From contig NZ_AFUE01000001.1 in the NCBI RefSeq assembly GCF_000222765.1, positions 95,971-159,970 on the forward strand: DNA of 64,000 bases. Direction: 5' to 3'. Positions 8,323 through 18,030 of the stretch are shown here, piece after piece (position 1 is the stretch's first letter; the number at the start of each line of letters is the position of its first letter). The DNA comes from Streptococcus cristatus ATCC 51100. Its GTDB lineage: Bacteria > Bacillota > Bacilli > Lactobacillales > Streptococcaceae. The notes under the pieces are model-generated. The model made no database searches. It was not told where the DNA came from and saw only the letters and a program-made list of their open reading frames with translations. A program made the position numbers and the translations under genes.

Positions 8323-8390
8323 AAAGAATATTATACCAAATAATCCCTTTAAACTCCACTCTTTCGATAGGTTTGAAAATGGAGAATTAT

Positions 8391-8415
8391 AAAAAAACTG
8401 CCGATTGACAGTTTT
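8391..8415 (-). terminator. Terminator after the GntR gene
   Basis: Arms AAAACTG (8394-8400) and CAGTTTT (8409-8415) with an eight-base loop are followed on the minus strand by a T tract. It lies 24 bases after the GntR stop codon. Confidence 0.75.
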
Positions 8416-8438
8416 ATAACGTAATTTAAATTATGTAA

Positions 8439-9140
8439 TCATGTATTTTCTAAATAAAACTCAAAGCGTTCGCCGACATACTGGCTTTTTACATACTCAA
8501 AGGCCGTTCCATCATCAAAATAAGAAACCTGTGTTAGACCTAAAATAGCGTGACCACGGGGAATTCCTAGGTATTTAGCGATTTTTTCCTTGGCCAAACG
8601 GGCGTAAATGGTCTGTTGGGACTTGCCGATTTTATAGCCGTGCTCTTGTAAGGTCTGGAAGAAATGGCTGGTCACTTCTTCTTTTTTGAAATTCTTTATA
8701 AATTTCTCTGGAATCGAGGCAACTTCATAGACAACGGGGATATCGTCAGCGTAGCGAACCCGTTCCATACGGATGATGTTCTCTGTCTTATGGATGCCCA
8801 ACTTTTCGACTTCTCGCTCGCTAGGCAGCGTCCGACGGTAGGAAATCAGCTGGCTGGACGGTATTTTCCCTTGAGACTTCATAATTTCTGTAAAACTAGT
8901 TGTTCCGCGCATTTTTTCCTGCACGCGAGTGCTTGCGACATAAGTCCCGCTACCGACTCGACGCTCTAGCACCCCTTCCTCCACCAGAAGCGTAATAGCT
9001 TGGCGTAGGGTCATTCTGCTGACCTCGAAAGTTTCAGCAAGATCACGTTCGCTTGGCAAACGCTCGCCAATCTCCCAAATACCCTCGTCAATATCTTTTT
9101 TTATTTGATCATGTATTCTCACATAAGCAGGTAACATCAA
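8439..9140 (-). CDS. GntR/HutC-family regulator with UTRA domain
   Basis: The 233-residue protein has an N-terminal winged helix (RLPSERDLAETFEVSRMTLRQAI) and a C-terminal UTRA effector domain, the layout of HutC-subfamily regulators that sense sugar phosphates or related ligands. It is divergent from guaA across 237 bp, an arrangement I recall from other streptococci. The ligand cannot be read from the sequence; regulation of guaA is a possibility, not shown. Confidence 0.85.
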   Translation of the reverse strand: MMLPAYVRIHDQIKKDIDEGIWEIGERLPSERDLAETFEVSRMTLRQAITLLVEEGVLERRVGSGTYVASTRVQEKMRGTTSFTEIMKSQGKIPSSQLISYRRTLPSEREVEKLGIHKTENIIRMERVRYADDIPVVYEVASIPEKFIKNFKKEEVTSHFFQTLQEHGYKIGKSQQTIYARLAKEKIAKYLGIPRGHAILGLTQVSYFDDGTAFEYVKSQYVGERFEFYLENT

Positions 9141-9311
9141 TAGCCCTCTTTTCTGATTTTAAGCAGCTTTTTTATACATTTATTGTATTATCAATTAGTT
9201 TAAAAGTCAAACTAAATATCAATCAATGTAGGGAAATCCTATTTGTTTATCATTTTTTAGAACAGATGTTTTAATTTTCCAGTTATTTTACTTGGAGCTG
9301 GCTCTATTACC

Positions 9312-9340
9312 TTGGAAAAATTCGATTTTTGTGATAGAAT
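9312..9340 (+). promoter_or_regulatory. guaA promoter
   Basis: TTGGAA (9312-9317), a 17-bp spacer and TAGAAT (9335-9340) lie 38 bp before the guaA ATG. The ribosome site is AAGAAAGGGA. No purine riboswitch-like structure is apparent in the short leader. Confidence 0.6.
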
Positions 9341-9377
9341 GAGGGAAAAAGATTACTTCTTTTAAGAAAGGGAAAAG

Positions 9378-10939
9378 ATGACAACTACAACTGAATTGCA
9401 AGATGTTGAAAAAATCATCGTGCTTGATTACGGCAGCCAGTACAACCAGCTGATTTCACGCCGCATCCGTGAAATTGGTGTATTTTCTGAACTCAAGAGC
9501 CACAAGATCACAGCGGATGAAGTCCGTGCTATCCGTCCTGTTGGTATTATCCTTTCAGGTGGGCCTAACTCGGTTTATGAAGAAGGTTCATTTGATATTG
9601 ACCCAGAGATTTTTGAGTTGGGGATTCCAATTTTAGGGATTTGCTACGGTATGCAGCTTTTGACTCATAAATTGGGCGGGAAAGTATTGCCAGCAGGTGA
9701 TGCTGGCAATCGTGAATATGGTCAATCCAAACTGACACGTGCTACTTCTCCTCTTTTTAAAGGCACACCAGATGAGCAGCTTGTCCTGATGAGCCACGGT
9801 GATGCGGTGACAGAGATTCCTGCAGACTTTGTCCGTACGGGTACATCTGCAGACTGTCCTTTTGCATCTATTGAAAATCCTGACAAGAAAATCTACGGAA
9901 TCCAGTTCCATCCTGAGGTTCGTCATTCCGAGTATGGTTACGATATTTTGCGCAATTTCGCTCTTAATATCTGTGGAGCAAAAGGAGACTGGTCTATGGA
10001 TAACTTCATTGATATGCAGATTCAAAAGATCCGTGAAACAGTTGGTGACAAACGTGTTCTTCTAGGCCTATCAGGTGGTGTTGACTCTTCTGTTGTAGGT
10101 GTCCTCTTGCAGAAAGCTATCGGAGATCAATTGATCTGTATCTTTGTAGATCACGGTCTTTTGCGTAAAGGCGAAGCTGATCAAGTTATGGAGATGCTGG
10201 GCGGCAAGTTTGGTCTTAATATCGTTAAAGCGGACGCAGCTAAGCGTTTCCTTGACAAACTTGCTGGTGTATCTGATCCAGAGCAAAAACGTAAAATCAT
10301 CGGAAACGAGTTTGTCTACGTCTTTGACGATGAAGCCAGCAAACTGAAAGATGTGAAATTCTTGGCTCAAGGCACACAGGGGATACCGACGTTATCGAAT
10401 CTGGTACCGATACTGCTCAGACCATCAAATCTCACCACAATGTTGGCGGTCTGCCAGAAGATATGCAGTTTGAGCTGATTGAACCACTTAATACGCTCTA
10501 TAAGGATGAAGTGCGCGCTTTGGGTACCGAGCTTGGTATGCCTGATGAAATTGTCTGGCGTCAGCCATTCCCAGGTCCTGGTCTTGCTATTCGTGTCATG
10601 GGAGAAATCACAGAGGAGAAATTGGAAACTGTCCGCGAGTCAGATGCTATTCTCCGCGAAGAAATCGCCAAGGCTGGTCTTGACCGCGATATCTGGCAAT
10701 ACTTCACTGTCAACACTGGCGTTCGTTCAGTCGGTGTTATGGGCGATGGCCGGACTTACGACTACACAATTGCCATTCGTGCTATCACCTCTATTGATGG
10801 GATGACAGCTGACTTTGCCAAGATACCTTGGGATGTTCTGCAAAAAATCTCTGTTCGTATCGTCAATGAAGTTGACCATGTTAACCGCATCGTCTACGAT
10901 ATTACCAGCAAACCACCTGCAACTGTGGAGTGGGAATAA
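9378..10939 (+). pseudogene. guaA: GMP synthase, interrupted by a +2 frameshift
   Basis: Residues 1-333 are normal GuaA: a class I glutaminase with GICYGMQLL and FHPEVRHSE, then the ATP-pyrophosphatase loop LSGGVDSS. After LAQGT at about 10376 the expected LYTDVIE codons are replaced by CAGGGG and the frame shifts. The upstream frame ends at 10478. The correct frame resumes at about 10385 and runs to 10939 with an intact dimerisation domain ending in the usual ATVEWE. Compared with the expected codons there are two extra bases plus mismatches. Unless this is a sequencing or assembly error, GMP synthesis from XMP is lost and the strain needs guanine salvage. Confidence 0.85.
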
Positions 10940-10949
10940 CAAATATGCA

Positions 10950-10976
10950 AAAACCAGCTAGAATTTAGCTGGTTTT
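10950..10976. terminator. Bidirectional terminator between guaA and the DUF1002 gene
   Basis: Arms AAAACCAGCTA (10950-10960) and TAGCTGGTTTT (10966-10976) form an 11-bp stem between the convergent genes, with T-rich 3' sides on both strands. Confidence 0.85.
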
Positions 10977-10999
10977 TAGTTGCATTTTTTTAGACAGTC

Positions 11000-11980
11000 T
11001 TATTGACCTAGCAGGCCCTTAAAGAAATTGACGATTGCATTCCAGATATTGCTAAAGAAATTTCCGCCATCTTCAAGAAGTCCGTTTGCATCAAAGTTAA
11101 GGTTGATATTATTGAATGTGTTACCAGCCTTTGAAACAATACTGTTTTTCAAGTCGGTGAGCGTCTTTGTGAAATCAGAATTTGTGATGACTCCGTTATT
11201 TGAAAGATTGACTGCAAAGTTAATAATCAGATTGATTTGGTCAGCTGTGACTGAACTACTGAGACCGTAGTTTTTCAGTGTTTCTTCAACGATTTTACGG
11301 ACATCAGCTTCTGTCAAGTTGCTGTTATTCTTTTTAGCATTGGCAACAGCTGTTTTTATATCTGTCAGAGCCACATTCAGCTTATCAGCATCGTAACCTT
11401 CCTTGCCCTGGTTCTCAGCGTTGATATTTGAAAGGGCTGCTAATTCTTCCTGAGCTAAGTCTTTATTTTCCTGGGGAACGCTTGCTCCATTTTCCTCCAG
11501 CGAGTAATAAATACCAGCCAGGGCGCTTTCTCCAGTCACAGGGATAGGTGCTGCTACTGTGATTTCTGCATGCTGTACGCCCAAGGTGACTGCCGCATTG
11601 CGATACATATCCTCTGTAACCTTGGTGATGTTTTGCGGCGTAACAATCTTAACTTGAAGTGGTTTCTTGTTACCTAACTTCTTAATCTTAACAGAAGAAT
11701 ATAGCTGTAAACTAGGATCATTTGCCACATTCATAATCTTTGAATAGACATCAGGTGTCATTGTTTTCAGAGGTTTAGAATCACTCGATGCATTGTAGCC
11801 TAAGAGCTGAAGCGTTTGCTCTTTTTGGCTGTCATCCAAGGAATAGCCCAAGACATACTCAGGCTGAACATAGGTTTCGTCAATGACTTTTTGAACGTTT
11901 GTGTCAGCCATTGCAGTAGAAACGGTAAAGAGAGTAGCTAGAAAAGCTCCTGCTGTCAGTAATGTTTTCTTAAATTTCAT
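11000..11980 (-). CDS. Secreted DUF1002 protein
   Basis: The protein (326 residues) starts MKFKKTLL with a clear signal peptide ending near A-M-A-D, behind a GAGGAG ribosome site. The longer open frame to 12055 would place extra residues before the signal peptide and is rejected. The mature part matches the DUF1002 family (YpuA of Bacillus): an N-terminal VIDETYVQPEYVLGYSLDDSQ segment, a TGESALAGIY segment and C-terminal amphipathic stretches. Function is unknown. A CiaR-like direct repeat lies about 125 bp upstream, so envelope-stress control is possible. Confidence 0.75.
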   Translation of the reverse strand: MKFKKTLLTAGAFLATLFTVSTAMADTNVQKVIDETYVQPEYVLGYSLDDSQKEQTLQLLGYNASSDSKPLKTMTPDVYSKIMNVANDPSLQLYSSVKIKKLGNKKPLQVKIVTPQNITKVTEDMYRNAAVTLGVQHAEITVAAPIPVTGESALAGIYYSLEENGASVPQENKDLAQEELAALSNINAENQGKEGYDADKLNVALTDIKTAVANAKKNNSNLTEADVRKIVEETLKNYGLSSSVTADQINLIINFAVNLSNNGVITNSDFTKTLTDLKNSIVSKAGNTFNNINLNFDANGLLEDGGNFFSNIWNAIVNFFKGLLGQ

Positions 11981-12104
11981 TTTACTCCTCAATCTATCTC
12001 TAAACAATAAGGTTTTAGAGAAGCTTCGATTATAATCAGCGGATTGCGCTGTCATACTAAATTAGGAAAGGAAAACTTCCCATAGAACAAAATAGTATAA
12101 AATG

Positions 12105-12121
12105 CTTAAAGTTTTCTTATA
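12105..12121 (-). promoter_or_regulatory. CiaR-box-like direct repeat upstream of the DUF1002 gene
   Basis: On the minus strand TATAAG-AAAAC-TTTAAG matches the CiaR consensus TTTAAG-N5-TTTAAG at 11 of 12 positions. A TATTTT at N10, or TACTAT at N7, could be the -10. Function as a CiaR promoter is inferred. Confidence 0.45.
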
Positions 12122-12149
12122 GACAAAGAATAGCCTGCAATTCTTAAAA

Positions 12150-13001
12150 TCATTTGCCCCAAAGAAAATCAATCAATAATCTATCGACTTCTGGATTTTC
12201 ATGTAGCTGGCTATGCTGAGCCAGAGGACCAGACACTCGTTTTTCCTGATAGGACTTGGCATTGTCAATTACAAGATACTTGAGACTGCGAGAAGAAACG
12301 TTTAAGACGGAACCATCCGATTCATTTTTAAAATCTCCATAGATATTGAGAACATCCACTTGATCTTGCGGATAAATTTCGCGCAAGCCCAGAAGTTTTT
12401 GATAGCTATCACTCATGGCGCTAGGCTGCCCTGTATGGTTATCTAGAATGGTCAAATTAGCTGGCAGATCCATACCCTCCAAACCATTGGCATGATTGGC
12501 GATATTTACCTGCTTTTGTAGTTGTGGAAGTTCTTCATTTTGAGCGTGCTCCAATAGGTAAAATAGGATAGACATATTTCCCATAGAATGTGCAACAAAA
12601 TTCATCTTTTTAAAGCCATATCTTGCTTGCAACTCTCTGACAACTGCTGCCGCATACTCTCCATCCTGAGCATAGTTGGCATTTCGATTGTCTTTGAACT
12701 CAACCATGACAATTGGATTAACAGCATTTTTCGGAATATCACCTTTAAGAGTTACTTTAGCATGACTGTCAACTGTGGCTGTGATAATTGTTTGAGTAAC
12801 CCCAGCTTGTCTGGCTGCTTCTACCATATGCTTTTCAGCATTGGCGCTTGAGCCATAACCGTGGAAAAACAAGGTTGGTGTGCTTGACTGAATATAGTCT
12901 CTACTATTTAATCCTTTGGTTTGCCGATTGTAGATTAGAAATAAGCTAACAAGAGCAATAAACAGAAAAGTTGAGAGTGCGATAATAGACCGTTTTCTCA
13001 T
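12150..13001 (-). CDS. Membrane-anchored DUF915-type alpha/beta hydrolase
   Basis: The protein (283 residues) has an uncleaved-looking N-terminal hydrophobic helix (residues 5-23) and then a DUF915 hydrolase fold: FFHGYGSSANAE oxyanion loop, FVAHSMGNMS nucleophile elbow, a GDFKNESDGSV acid loop and HSQLHENP near the end for the histidine. It is probably an extracytoplasmic esterase or lipase-like enzyme. It is a paralogue of the protein at 5516-6304. Substrate unknown. Confidence 0.75.
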   Translation of the reverse strand: MRKRSIIALSTFLFIALVSLFLIYNRQTKGLNSRDYIQSSTPTLFFHGYGSSANAEKHMVEAARQAGVTQTIITATVDSHAKVTLKGDIPKNAVNPIVMVEFKDNRNANYAQDGEYAAAVVRELQARYGFKKMNFVAHSMGNMSILFYLLEHAQNEELPQLQKQVNIANHANGLEGMDLPANLTILDNHTGQPSAMSDSYQKLLGLREIYPQDQVDVLNIYGDFKNESDGSVLNVSSRSLKYLVIDNAKSYQEKRVSGPLAQHSQLHENPEVDRLLIDFLWGK

Positions 13002-13182
13002 TTTCCACCTCCTAACTCGTATGGATTAGTATCATAACATTTCTAATAACCTTAAACAACTAAAGAAGACGATGTTCTATTTAAAAAGAATTTAAAGGAA
13101 CTTAATTTGTATTAAAACGTATTTATTTCATTTTTATTCGTATTAACTTGAATAGAAAATCATCGCACCAAGAACTACCATG

Positions 13183-13764
13183 CTATTCAATTTCATCGTC
13201 ATACCTTCTCTTATAAAGCTGTTTAGCTTTTTGTGTGTACTGCCTAATGAAATCGGTTTTAGCTTCTGTATAGGCATCACGATTGTGCTCGTACTTTTTC
13301 CATAAGATTAATTTTAAATGCTCGTAGTCTTTAGCGACAGCTGAATGATCTTTCAGATAGTCTCGGAAATAGAGTTCATCATTGTCTCCATAGTAGCGCA
13401 AATGCAAGTGAAAAACGCGTTCAGCAAAACCTTGCAGTGTATAGCCCTTGTTAAAAGTCATTCGGCCTTCTGACTCTGACATAAGCAGGTAGCCATACTC
13501 CAGCAATTTTCTCTGGATGCTACCCATATCTTCACTTCGAGGAATTTCTAAAAGAATATCAATAATCGGCTTAGCCCATATCCCCTCAATAGATGTGGAG
13601 CCAATATGATGCATTTTATACAACTGATTTGCTGGCAAAAAACTTTGTATTCTTCTGCTTTCCTCCTTATACCAAGCTGCCCAATCCTCATTATACTCCT
13701 TTAAGAAAATCGGGAACAACTGCCATAATTCTTCTAAAGACATATCTTCTAGGGATTTTGCCAT
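13183..13764 (-). CDS. GrpB/UPF0157 family protein
   Basis: This 193-residue protein has the GrpB-family nucleotidyltransferase-like motif HHIGSTSIEG...KPIIDILLEI and a conserved LHLRYY segment. GrpB proteins are distantly related to nucleotidyltransferases and sometimes fused to dephospho-CoA kinase; no clear function is known. It is monocistronic by spacing, with an ATG at 13764. Confidence 0.8.
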   Translation of the reverse strand: MAKSLEDMSLEELWQLFPIFLKEYNEDWAAWYKEESRRIQSFLPANQLYKMHHIGSTSIEGIWAKPIIDILLEIPRSEDMGSIQRKLLEYGYLLMSESEGRMTFNKGYTLQGFAERVFHLHLRYYGDNDELYFRDYLKDHSAVAKDYEHLKLILWKKYEHNRDAYTEAKTDFIRQYTQKAKQLYKRRYDDEIE

Positions 13765-13837
13765 GTGACTTCTCCTTACCTTGTATCAAACGAGAATTAG
13801 AGTAAAGACCGGAAATCCTATCCCAGTCTCGTTTTTA

Positions 13838-14575
13838 TTACCAATAAAGCAAGCCATAAGTCAGTAAAACGCTGATCATGCTAAAGAGTGAACCAATCAG
13901 ATAGTATTCTGCAAAAGACTGGCTTTCTGAGATCTTATTATAGCGGGCAATAGATTTAGCTGTAAAAACTAACCCAATGGCAGTAAACTGCCCAAAAATA
14001 AGGGAAAGTCCCATAATCAAGCGTTCCAAAATCCCAATCATGGCACCAGCCCCCGCAATAGTCTCCCCACTGTCTTCTCCTGCCTGGTACTTGCTGAAGA
14101 AGAGTTTAAAGAGGATATTAATCGGCTTGCCAGTAAGGGCGAAGAAAAAGAGAGCCTGCAGCATGAGGTAGCGCTCAGACAGCCAATTAGGAGCTGGAAT
14201 TTGCTGCTGCCCTAAAAGAAAATAAAGAGCAAAAATGCTAATCAAATGCAAAATCTGATCCAGTATAAAGGCAAACTTTTGAGCATGCTGCTGGACAATC
14301 AATGAATTCAGCCTATTCTTTAAGAAGTCAATAAGCGCATGACTGAGCCAGACCAAGCCGAAATATAGCAGATACTTAGGTAGGACTAGCCCTAAGAGCA
14401 ACAAGGGCAAGAGAACAATTCCCAAGTGGAGAATCAAAAAATTCAACCGCCGGCTTTTTAGGTCGGCCATTTTCTGACTTTGAAGCTGAAAATCAGCTAG
14501 CACATGGGCCAGCAAAGTCAATACAAGAATCGGATTCTGCATGAAAAATTCTGAAAATCCCATAAAATTTGTCAT
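13838..14575 (-). CDS. DUF3307 membrane protein
   Basis: The 245-residue protein is strongly hydrophobic with six or more membrane segments. It has the DUF3307 N-terminal pattern HVLADFQLQSQKMADLKSRR and a later HALIDFLKN. It starts 11 bp after the satD-like stop and is clearly co-transcribed with it. In S. mutans a membrane protein accompanies SatD in the sat operon, so this may be the equivalent. Function unknown. Confidence 0.7.
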   Translation of the reverse strand: MTNFMGFSEFFMQNPILVLTLLAHVLADFQLQSQKMADLKSRRLNFLILHLGIVLLPLLLLGLVLPKYLLYFGLVWLSHALIDFLKNRLNSLIVQQHAQKFAFILDQILHLISIFALYFLLGQQQIPAPNWLSERYLMLQALFFFALTGKPINILFKLFFSKYQAGEDSGETIAGAGAMIGILERLIMGLSLIFGQFTAIGLVFTAKSIARYNKISESQSFAEYYLIGSLFSMISVLLTYGLLYW

Positions 14576-14586
14576 TGTTCAGCCTC

Positions 14587-15237
14587 CTATGCTGCCTGTA
14601 AAATCATTCTCATAGCTAAACGGCGATTTCTCAGATAGATCTTCAGACCAGACGACTTGAGCCGCTTACTAAGCGCACTGGGACTTATCTGCAACAGCTC
14701 TGCTATTTCTCCATGAGAAAAATTCTCGTCATAGATATATTCCATGAGCATCCGCTCCAGAACTTCTCTCTGACTGTTATTCCACTTGCTCTGGATAAAG
14801 GACGCAGCCGCCAGCACCGTATTGACCGCCTGACTGAGCTCTTCATCTCCTAAGGATACAGCTATGCGACTGCTGCCATAATCATTTTTTTCGTGGACTG
14901 CGTTAATAGCTGCGCGTGCCCTCCAGTAGGCTGGACCGTCCGAGCCAATACTTTGTTCGCGATTGATATCCGTCACAATTTCACCCAGACCAAGACCAAA
15001 GCGAATCGGATGAGGAAAGCCTAAGGCAATCTGATCAATGAGCCGCATGATCTCAGGATTAGGCCGCAGCAAAGCCTGAAACTCGTCTCCAGTCGTTACT
15101 GTAAAAGGCGACACCAGATAATCTCGATAATCCTGATTTAGCACCGCCATCAATTCCTGCAACTCTTGCTGCGCCTGCTTGCGGTTTTTTAGCTGTTTGG
15201 ACTCAATCAAATCTCCAATAAGAGCAATATAAAGCAT
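14587..15237 (-). CDS. satD: SatD-family protein
   Basis: The 216-residue protein begins MLYIALIGDLIESKQL and contains TTGDEFQALL, typical of the SatD family named from the acid-tolerance sat operon of S. mutans. The N-terminal region looks like a degenerate nucleotide cyclase-like fold; the C-terminus has a helix-turn-helix (HGEIAELLQISPSALSKRLK). It may therefore be a ligand-sensing regulator (inference). Unlike in S. mutans, it is not adjacent to ffh here: guaA and several genes lie between. Confidence 0.75.
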   Translation of the reverse strand: MLYIALIGDLIESKQLKNRKQAQQELQELMAVLNQDYRDYLVSPFTVTTGDEFQALLRPNPEIMRLIDQIALGFPHPIRFGLGLGEIVTDINREQSIGSDGPAYWRARAAINAVHEKNDYGSSRIAVSLGDEELSQAVNTVLAAASFIQSKWNNSQREVLERMLMEYIYDENFSHGEIAELLQISPSALSKRLKSSGLKIYLRNRRLAMRMILQAA

Positions 15238-15333
15238 AGCTGATCAAACCTCCTTTAAGTCCATTATAAAGGAAAATTTTTAAAATGTCTATTACAACGG
15301 AAAATTTTAGAAATATCCATTAGAACAGAAAGA

Positions 15334-15651
15334 CTATTTTTTCTTTTTAGGTGCTGGCAAGATAGGATAGACAGCCTCAATCAAACTACAGAGAAAGGCA
15401 GGATCTTCTACTTCTTCTATATGAAGCATTGGCTTTGCACCTGGATAAGGGAGTTCATAGACTGGATTCTCTAAGAGAGTCAGAGCAGGCTGAACTGGCT
15501 TGAGTAGCAAGCGATTGTCATAAATCCCGCCAAATAAGCGACCTCGATAATAGAGCAAATATTCCCCCATCATCTTGCGAAAACTGATTTCTTGACCTAA
15601 GCCTTGCAGCTGCTTCAAGATAAAATCCAAATATTCTTGACTAGATGCCAT
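15334..15651 (-). CDS. TfoX N-terminal-domain protein
   Basis: A 105-residue protein with the TfoX/Sxy N-terminal fold: FRKMMGEYLLYYRGRLFGGIYDNRLLLK, then PGAKPMLHI. Full TfoX drives competence in Gram-negatives; stand-alone N-domains in Firmicutes have no known role. The ATG at 15651 is preceded by GGAGGTG and is preferred over a start six codons upstream. The C-terminus is a lysine run. Confidence 0.75.
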   Translation of the reverse strand: MASSQEYLDFILKQLQGLGQEISFRKMMGEYLLYYRGRLFGGIYDNRLLLKPVQPALTLLENPVYELPYPGAKPMLHIEEVEDPAFLCSLIEAVYPILPAPKKKK

Positions 15652-15750
15652 CGGAACACCTCCATGCATTGATACCTTATTATACCAAAAATGGATGAAT
15701 ATTACTGATGTATCTTCTTCAATCTGCAGTCTATCTATTCTAAAATAAGT

Positions 15751-15778
15751 AAAAAAGCTAGACCTTATAAGTCTAACT
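15751..15778 (-). terminator. Terminator of the betaine/choline transporter operon
   Basis: Arms AGCTAGAC (15756-15763) and GTCTAACT (15771-15778) with a seven-base loop are followed by a T run on the minus strand, 11 bases after the stop of the permease-binding protein fusion. Confidence 0.7.
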
Positions 15779-15788
15779 CTCTTACTTC

Positions 15789-17309
15789 TTATTTTTTTAA
15801 AAGTCCTTCCTTGACCAGATAATCACGCGCGACAGCTTCCGCTTTTTTGCCTTCAATGCCGACTTGATAATTCATCTGGCTCATCTGGCTTTCTGTAATT
15901 TTACCAGCCAGCTTATTGAGAATACCTTCCAACTCAGGGTGTTTTTCTAGCAGTTCAGCCTTCAGGAGAGGTGCCCCTTGATAAGGAGGGAAAAGGTGCT
16001 TATCGTCTTCTAGAACTTGTAAATCATAACGCGCAAGTTCTGCATCAGTCGAATAGGCATCCGTGATTTGAATATCACCCGACTGGATAGCTTGGTAGCG
16101 AAGTGCTGGCTCCATAGTTGATACATTGAGATTGAGTCCATAGACCGACTGAAGCCCCTTATTCCCATCTTCACGGTCGTTAAACTCTAGGGTAAAGCCA
16201 GCTTTGAGTTTATCCTGAACCGCCTTAAGGTCAGAAATTGTTTTAAGATTATATTCTTTGGCGATAGTCTTTGGAACTGCAATCGCATAGGTATTCTGAT
16301 AGGCCATGTGATTGAGCAAGACTAGATTGTCCTGTTTCTTAATGCCATCGCGTGCTGCTTCAAAAACTTCTTCAGCATCATTGCTGACCTTTGGAGCAAG
16401 CTGCAAGAGAGTTCCAGTAATCGTACCGGTAAACTCAGGATAGATATCAATATCGCCTTTCTTTAAAGCCTGATAAAGGAAGTCGGTTTTACCAAAGTTT
16501 GGTTTGACCGTCACAGTCATATCAGTATTTTCCTCGATTAGGAGTTTATACATATTCATAAGAATTTCTGGCTCTGGACCCAATTTCCCAGCAATGACCA
16601 GATTATCCTTGCTTTGTTTAGGTAATAAACTCGGCGTATAAGAAGCGCCTAGTCCGAGGATTAAGACCGCAAAAGCTGCAAAAACCGTCCGAAGCTTGGC
16701 CTTTTCCATCCATTTAAGGAGACTGTTGAAAAGAATTGCCAAAACTGCGGATGAAATTGCTCCAATCAAGATTAGACTAGCATTGCGACGATCAATTCCT
16801 AGAAGGATAAAAGAACCTAATCCACCAGCTCCAACAAGGGCTGCTAGAGTTGCTGTTCCGATAATCATAACCGTTGCCGTCCGAACTCCTGACACGATGA
16901 CGGGCATAGCTAGAGGCAGTTCAAACTTTTTGAGCCGCTCCCACTTGGTCATCCCAAAAGCGATTCCAGCTTCCTCTAAACTAGGATCAATCCCATTCAA
17001 AGCCGTGACAGTATTTTCTAAAATCGGGAAAATAGCGTAAATCACCAGAGCAGTCAGTGCCGGCAGTGTACCAATCCCCATAAGCGGGATAAAGAGTCCC
17101 AGCAAGGCCATTGAAGGAATGGTTTGAAAGATTCCTGCAATTTGCAGCACCCAATTGGCTGCTTTTTTATGACTATGGAGATAGATAGCGAGCGGAATAG
17201 TCAGGAAGATGGCCACAAGTAAGGTCAGAAGAGAGAGCTGGAGGTGCTGACCAAGGGCTGTTACCCAATCACCAAAGCGCTCCTGAAAGGTAGAAATCAA
17301 ATTAGTCAT
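15789..17309 (-). CDS. Osmoprotectant/choline ABC transporter permease fused to substrate-binding domain
   Basis: The protein (506 residues) joins an OpuBB/ProW-type permease, with a run of membrane helices and the coupling segment [21 protein letters not shown], to a C-terminal OpuBC/ProX-type binding domain from about residue 240 ([14 protein letters not shown] onward). Such fusions import glycine betaine, carnitine or choline in streptococci. The ATG at 17309 sits behind GGAGGTG; an upstream ATG would overlap that site. It overlaps the ATPase gene by 8 bp. Substrate choice (betaine or choline) is not decided. Confidence 0.88.
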   Translation of the reverse strand: MTNLISTFQERFGDWVTALGQHLQLSLLTLLVAIFLTIPLAIYLHSHKKAANWVLQIAGIFQTIPSMALLGLFIPLMGIGTLPALTALVIYAIFPILENTVTALNGIDPSLEEAGIAFGMTKWERLKKFELPLAMPVIVSGVRTATVMIIGTATLAALVGAGGLGSFILLGIDRRNASLILIGAISSAVLAILFNSLLKWMEKAKLRTVFAAFAVLILGLGASYTPSLLPKQSKDNLVIAGKLGPEPEILMNMYKLLIEENTDMTVTVKPNFGKTDFLYQALKKGDIDIYPEFTGTITGTLLQLAPKVSNDAEEVFEAARDGIKKQDNLVLLNHMAYQNTYAIAVPKTIAKEYNLKTISDLKAVQDKLKAGFTLEFNDREDGNKGLQSVYGLNLNVSTMEPALRYQAIQSGDIQITDAYSTDAELARYDLQVLEDDKHLFPPYQGAPLLKAELLEKHPELEGILNKLAGKITESQMSQMNYQVGIEGKKAEAVARDYLVKEGLLKK

Positions 17310-18030
17310 GTTGAACACCTCCAAATAAATCCGCTACGAAGCTGGTTGCAGGTGCAGATAAGATTTCCTCAGGTGTCGCCACTTGACGAATCTCCCCGTC
17401 CTGCAGAACGGCAATCCGATTCCCCAACTTTAAAGCCTCGTCCGTATCATGAGTCACAAAGATTGTCGTCATCCCAAATTCATTGTGCAATTCTCTGGTC
17501 AAAGTTTGTAGTTGTTTTCTCGAAATGGCATCCAAGGCCGAAAAAGGTTCATCCATGAGTAGAATCTTAGGTTGACCAATCATGGCCCGGACAATGCCCA
17601 CCCGTTGCTGTTCTCCACCAGATAATTCACTAGGAAGTCGATGTCCATACTCAGCTACTGGTAAACCAACCTTAGCCAAAAGCTCTTCTGTTTTCTGAGC
17701 AATCTCTTCCTTAGTCCACCCCTTCATCTCAGGAATCAGGGCAATATTTTCAGCCACAGTTAGGTTTGGGAAGAGGGCAATCGCCTGTAAGACATAGCCT
17801 GTAGAGAGGCGTAGCTCACGCTCATCATAATCCTTAATCCGTTTATCATCCATATAGATATTGCCATCTGTTGGCTCTAAAAGACGGTTGATCATCTTTA
17901 TCATGGTCGTCTTACCTGACCCAGATGGCCCAACTAAAACCATAAACTCTCCGTTCTCAATCCTTAAATTGACATCTCTCAAGACATCCTTTTCTGTATA
18001 GCGTAGCGCTACATTTTTATATTCAATCAT
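17302..18030 (-). CDS. Osmoprotectant/choline ABC transporter ATPase
   Basis: A 242-residue ABC ATPase: Walker [10 protein letters not shown], signature [14 protein letters not shown], Walker [13 protein letters not shown], and H-loop VTHD. It is ProV/OpuCA-like but lacks the C-terminal CBS osmosensor pair, as in OpuB-type short ATPases. It overlaps the quinone reductase stop by 4 nt (ATGA) and the permease start by 8 nt, so translation is coupled on both sides. Confidence 0.88.
   Translation of the reverse strand: MIEYKNVALRYTEKDVLRDVNLRIENGEFMVLVGPSGSGKTTMIKMINRLLEPTDGNIYMDDKRIKDYDERELRLSTGYVLQAIALFPNLTVAENIALIPEMKGWTKEEIAQKTEELLAKVGLPVAEYGHRLPSELSGGEQQRVGIVRAMIGQPKILLMDEPFSALDAISRKQLQTLTRELHNEFGMTTIFVTHDTDEALKLGNRIAVLQDGEIRQVATPEEILSAPATSFVADLFGGVQHD

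Noticed and set aside
10463-10939. Separate gene for the GuaA dimerisation domain
   Set aside because: The sequence is continuous with GuaA across the frameshift and there is no ribosome site before 10463; it is the 3' part of one disrupted gene.
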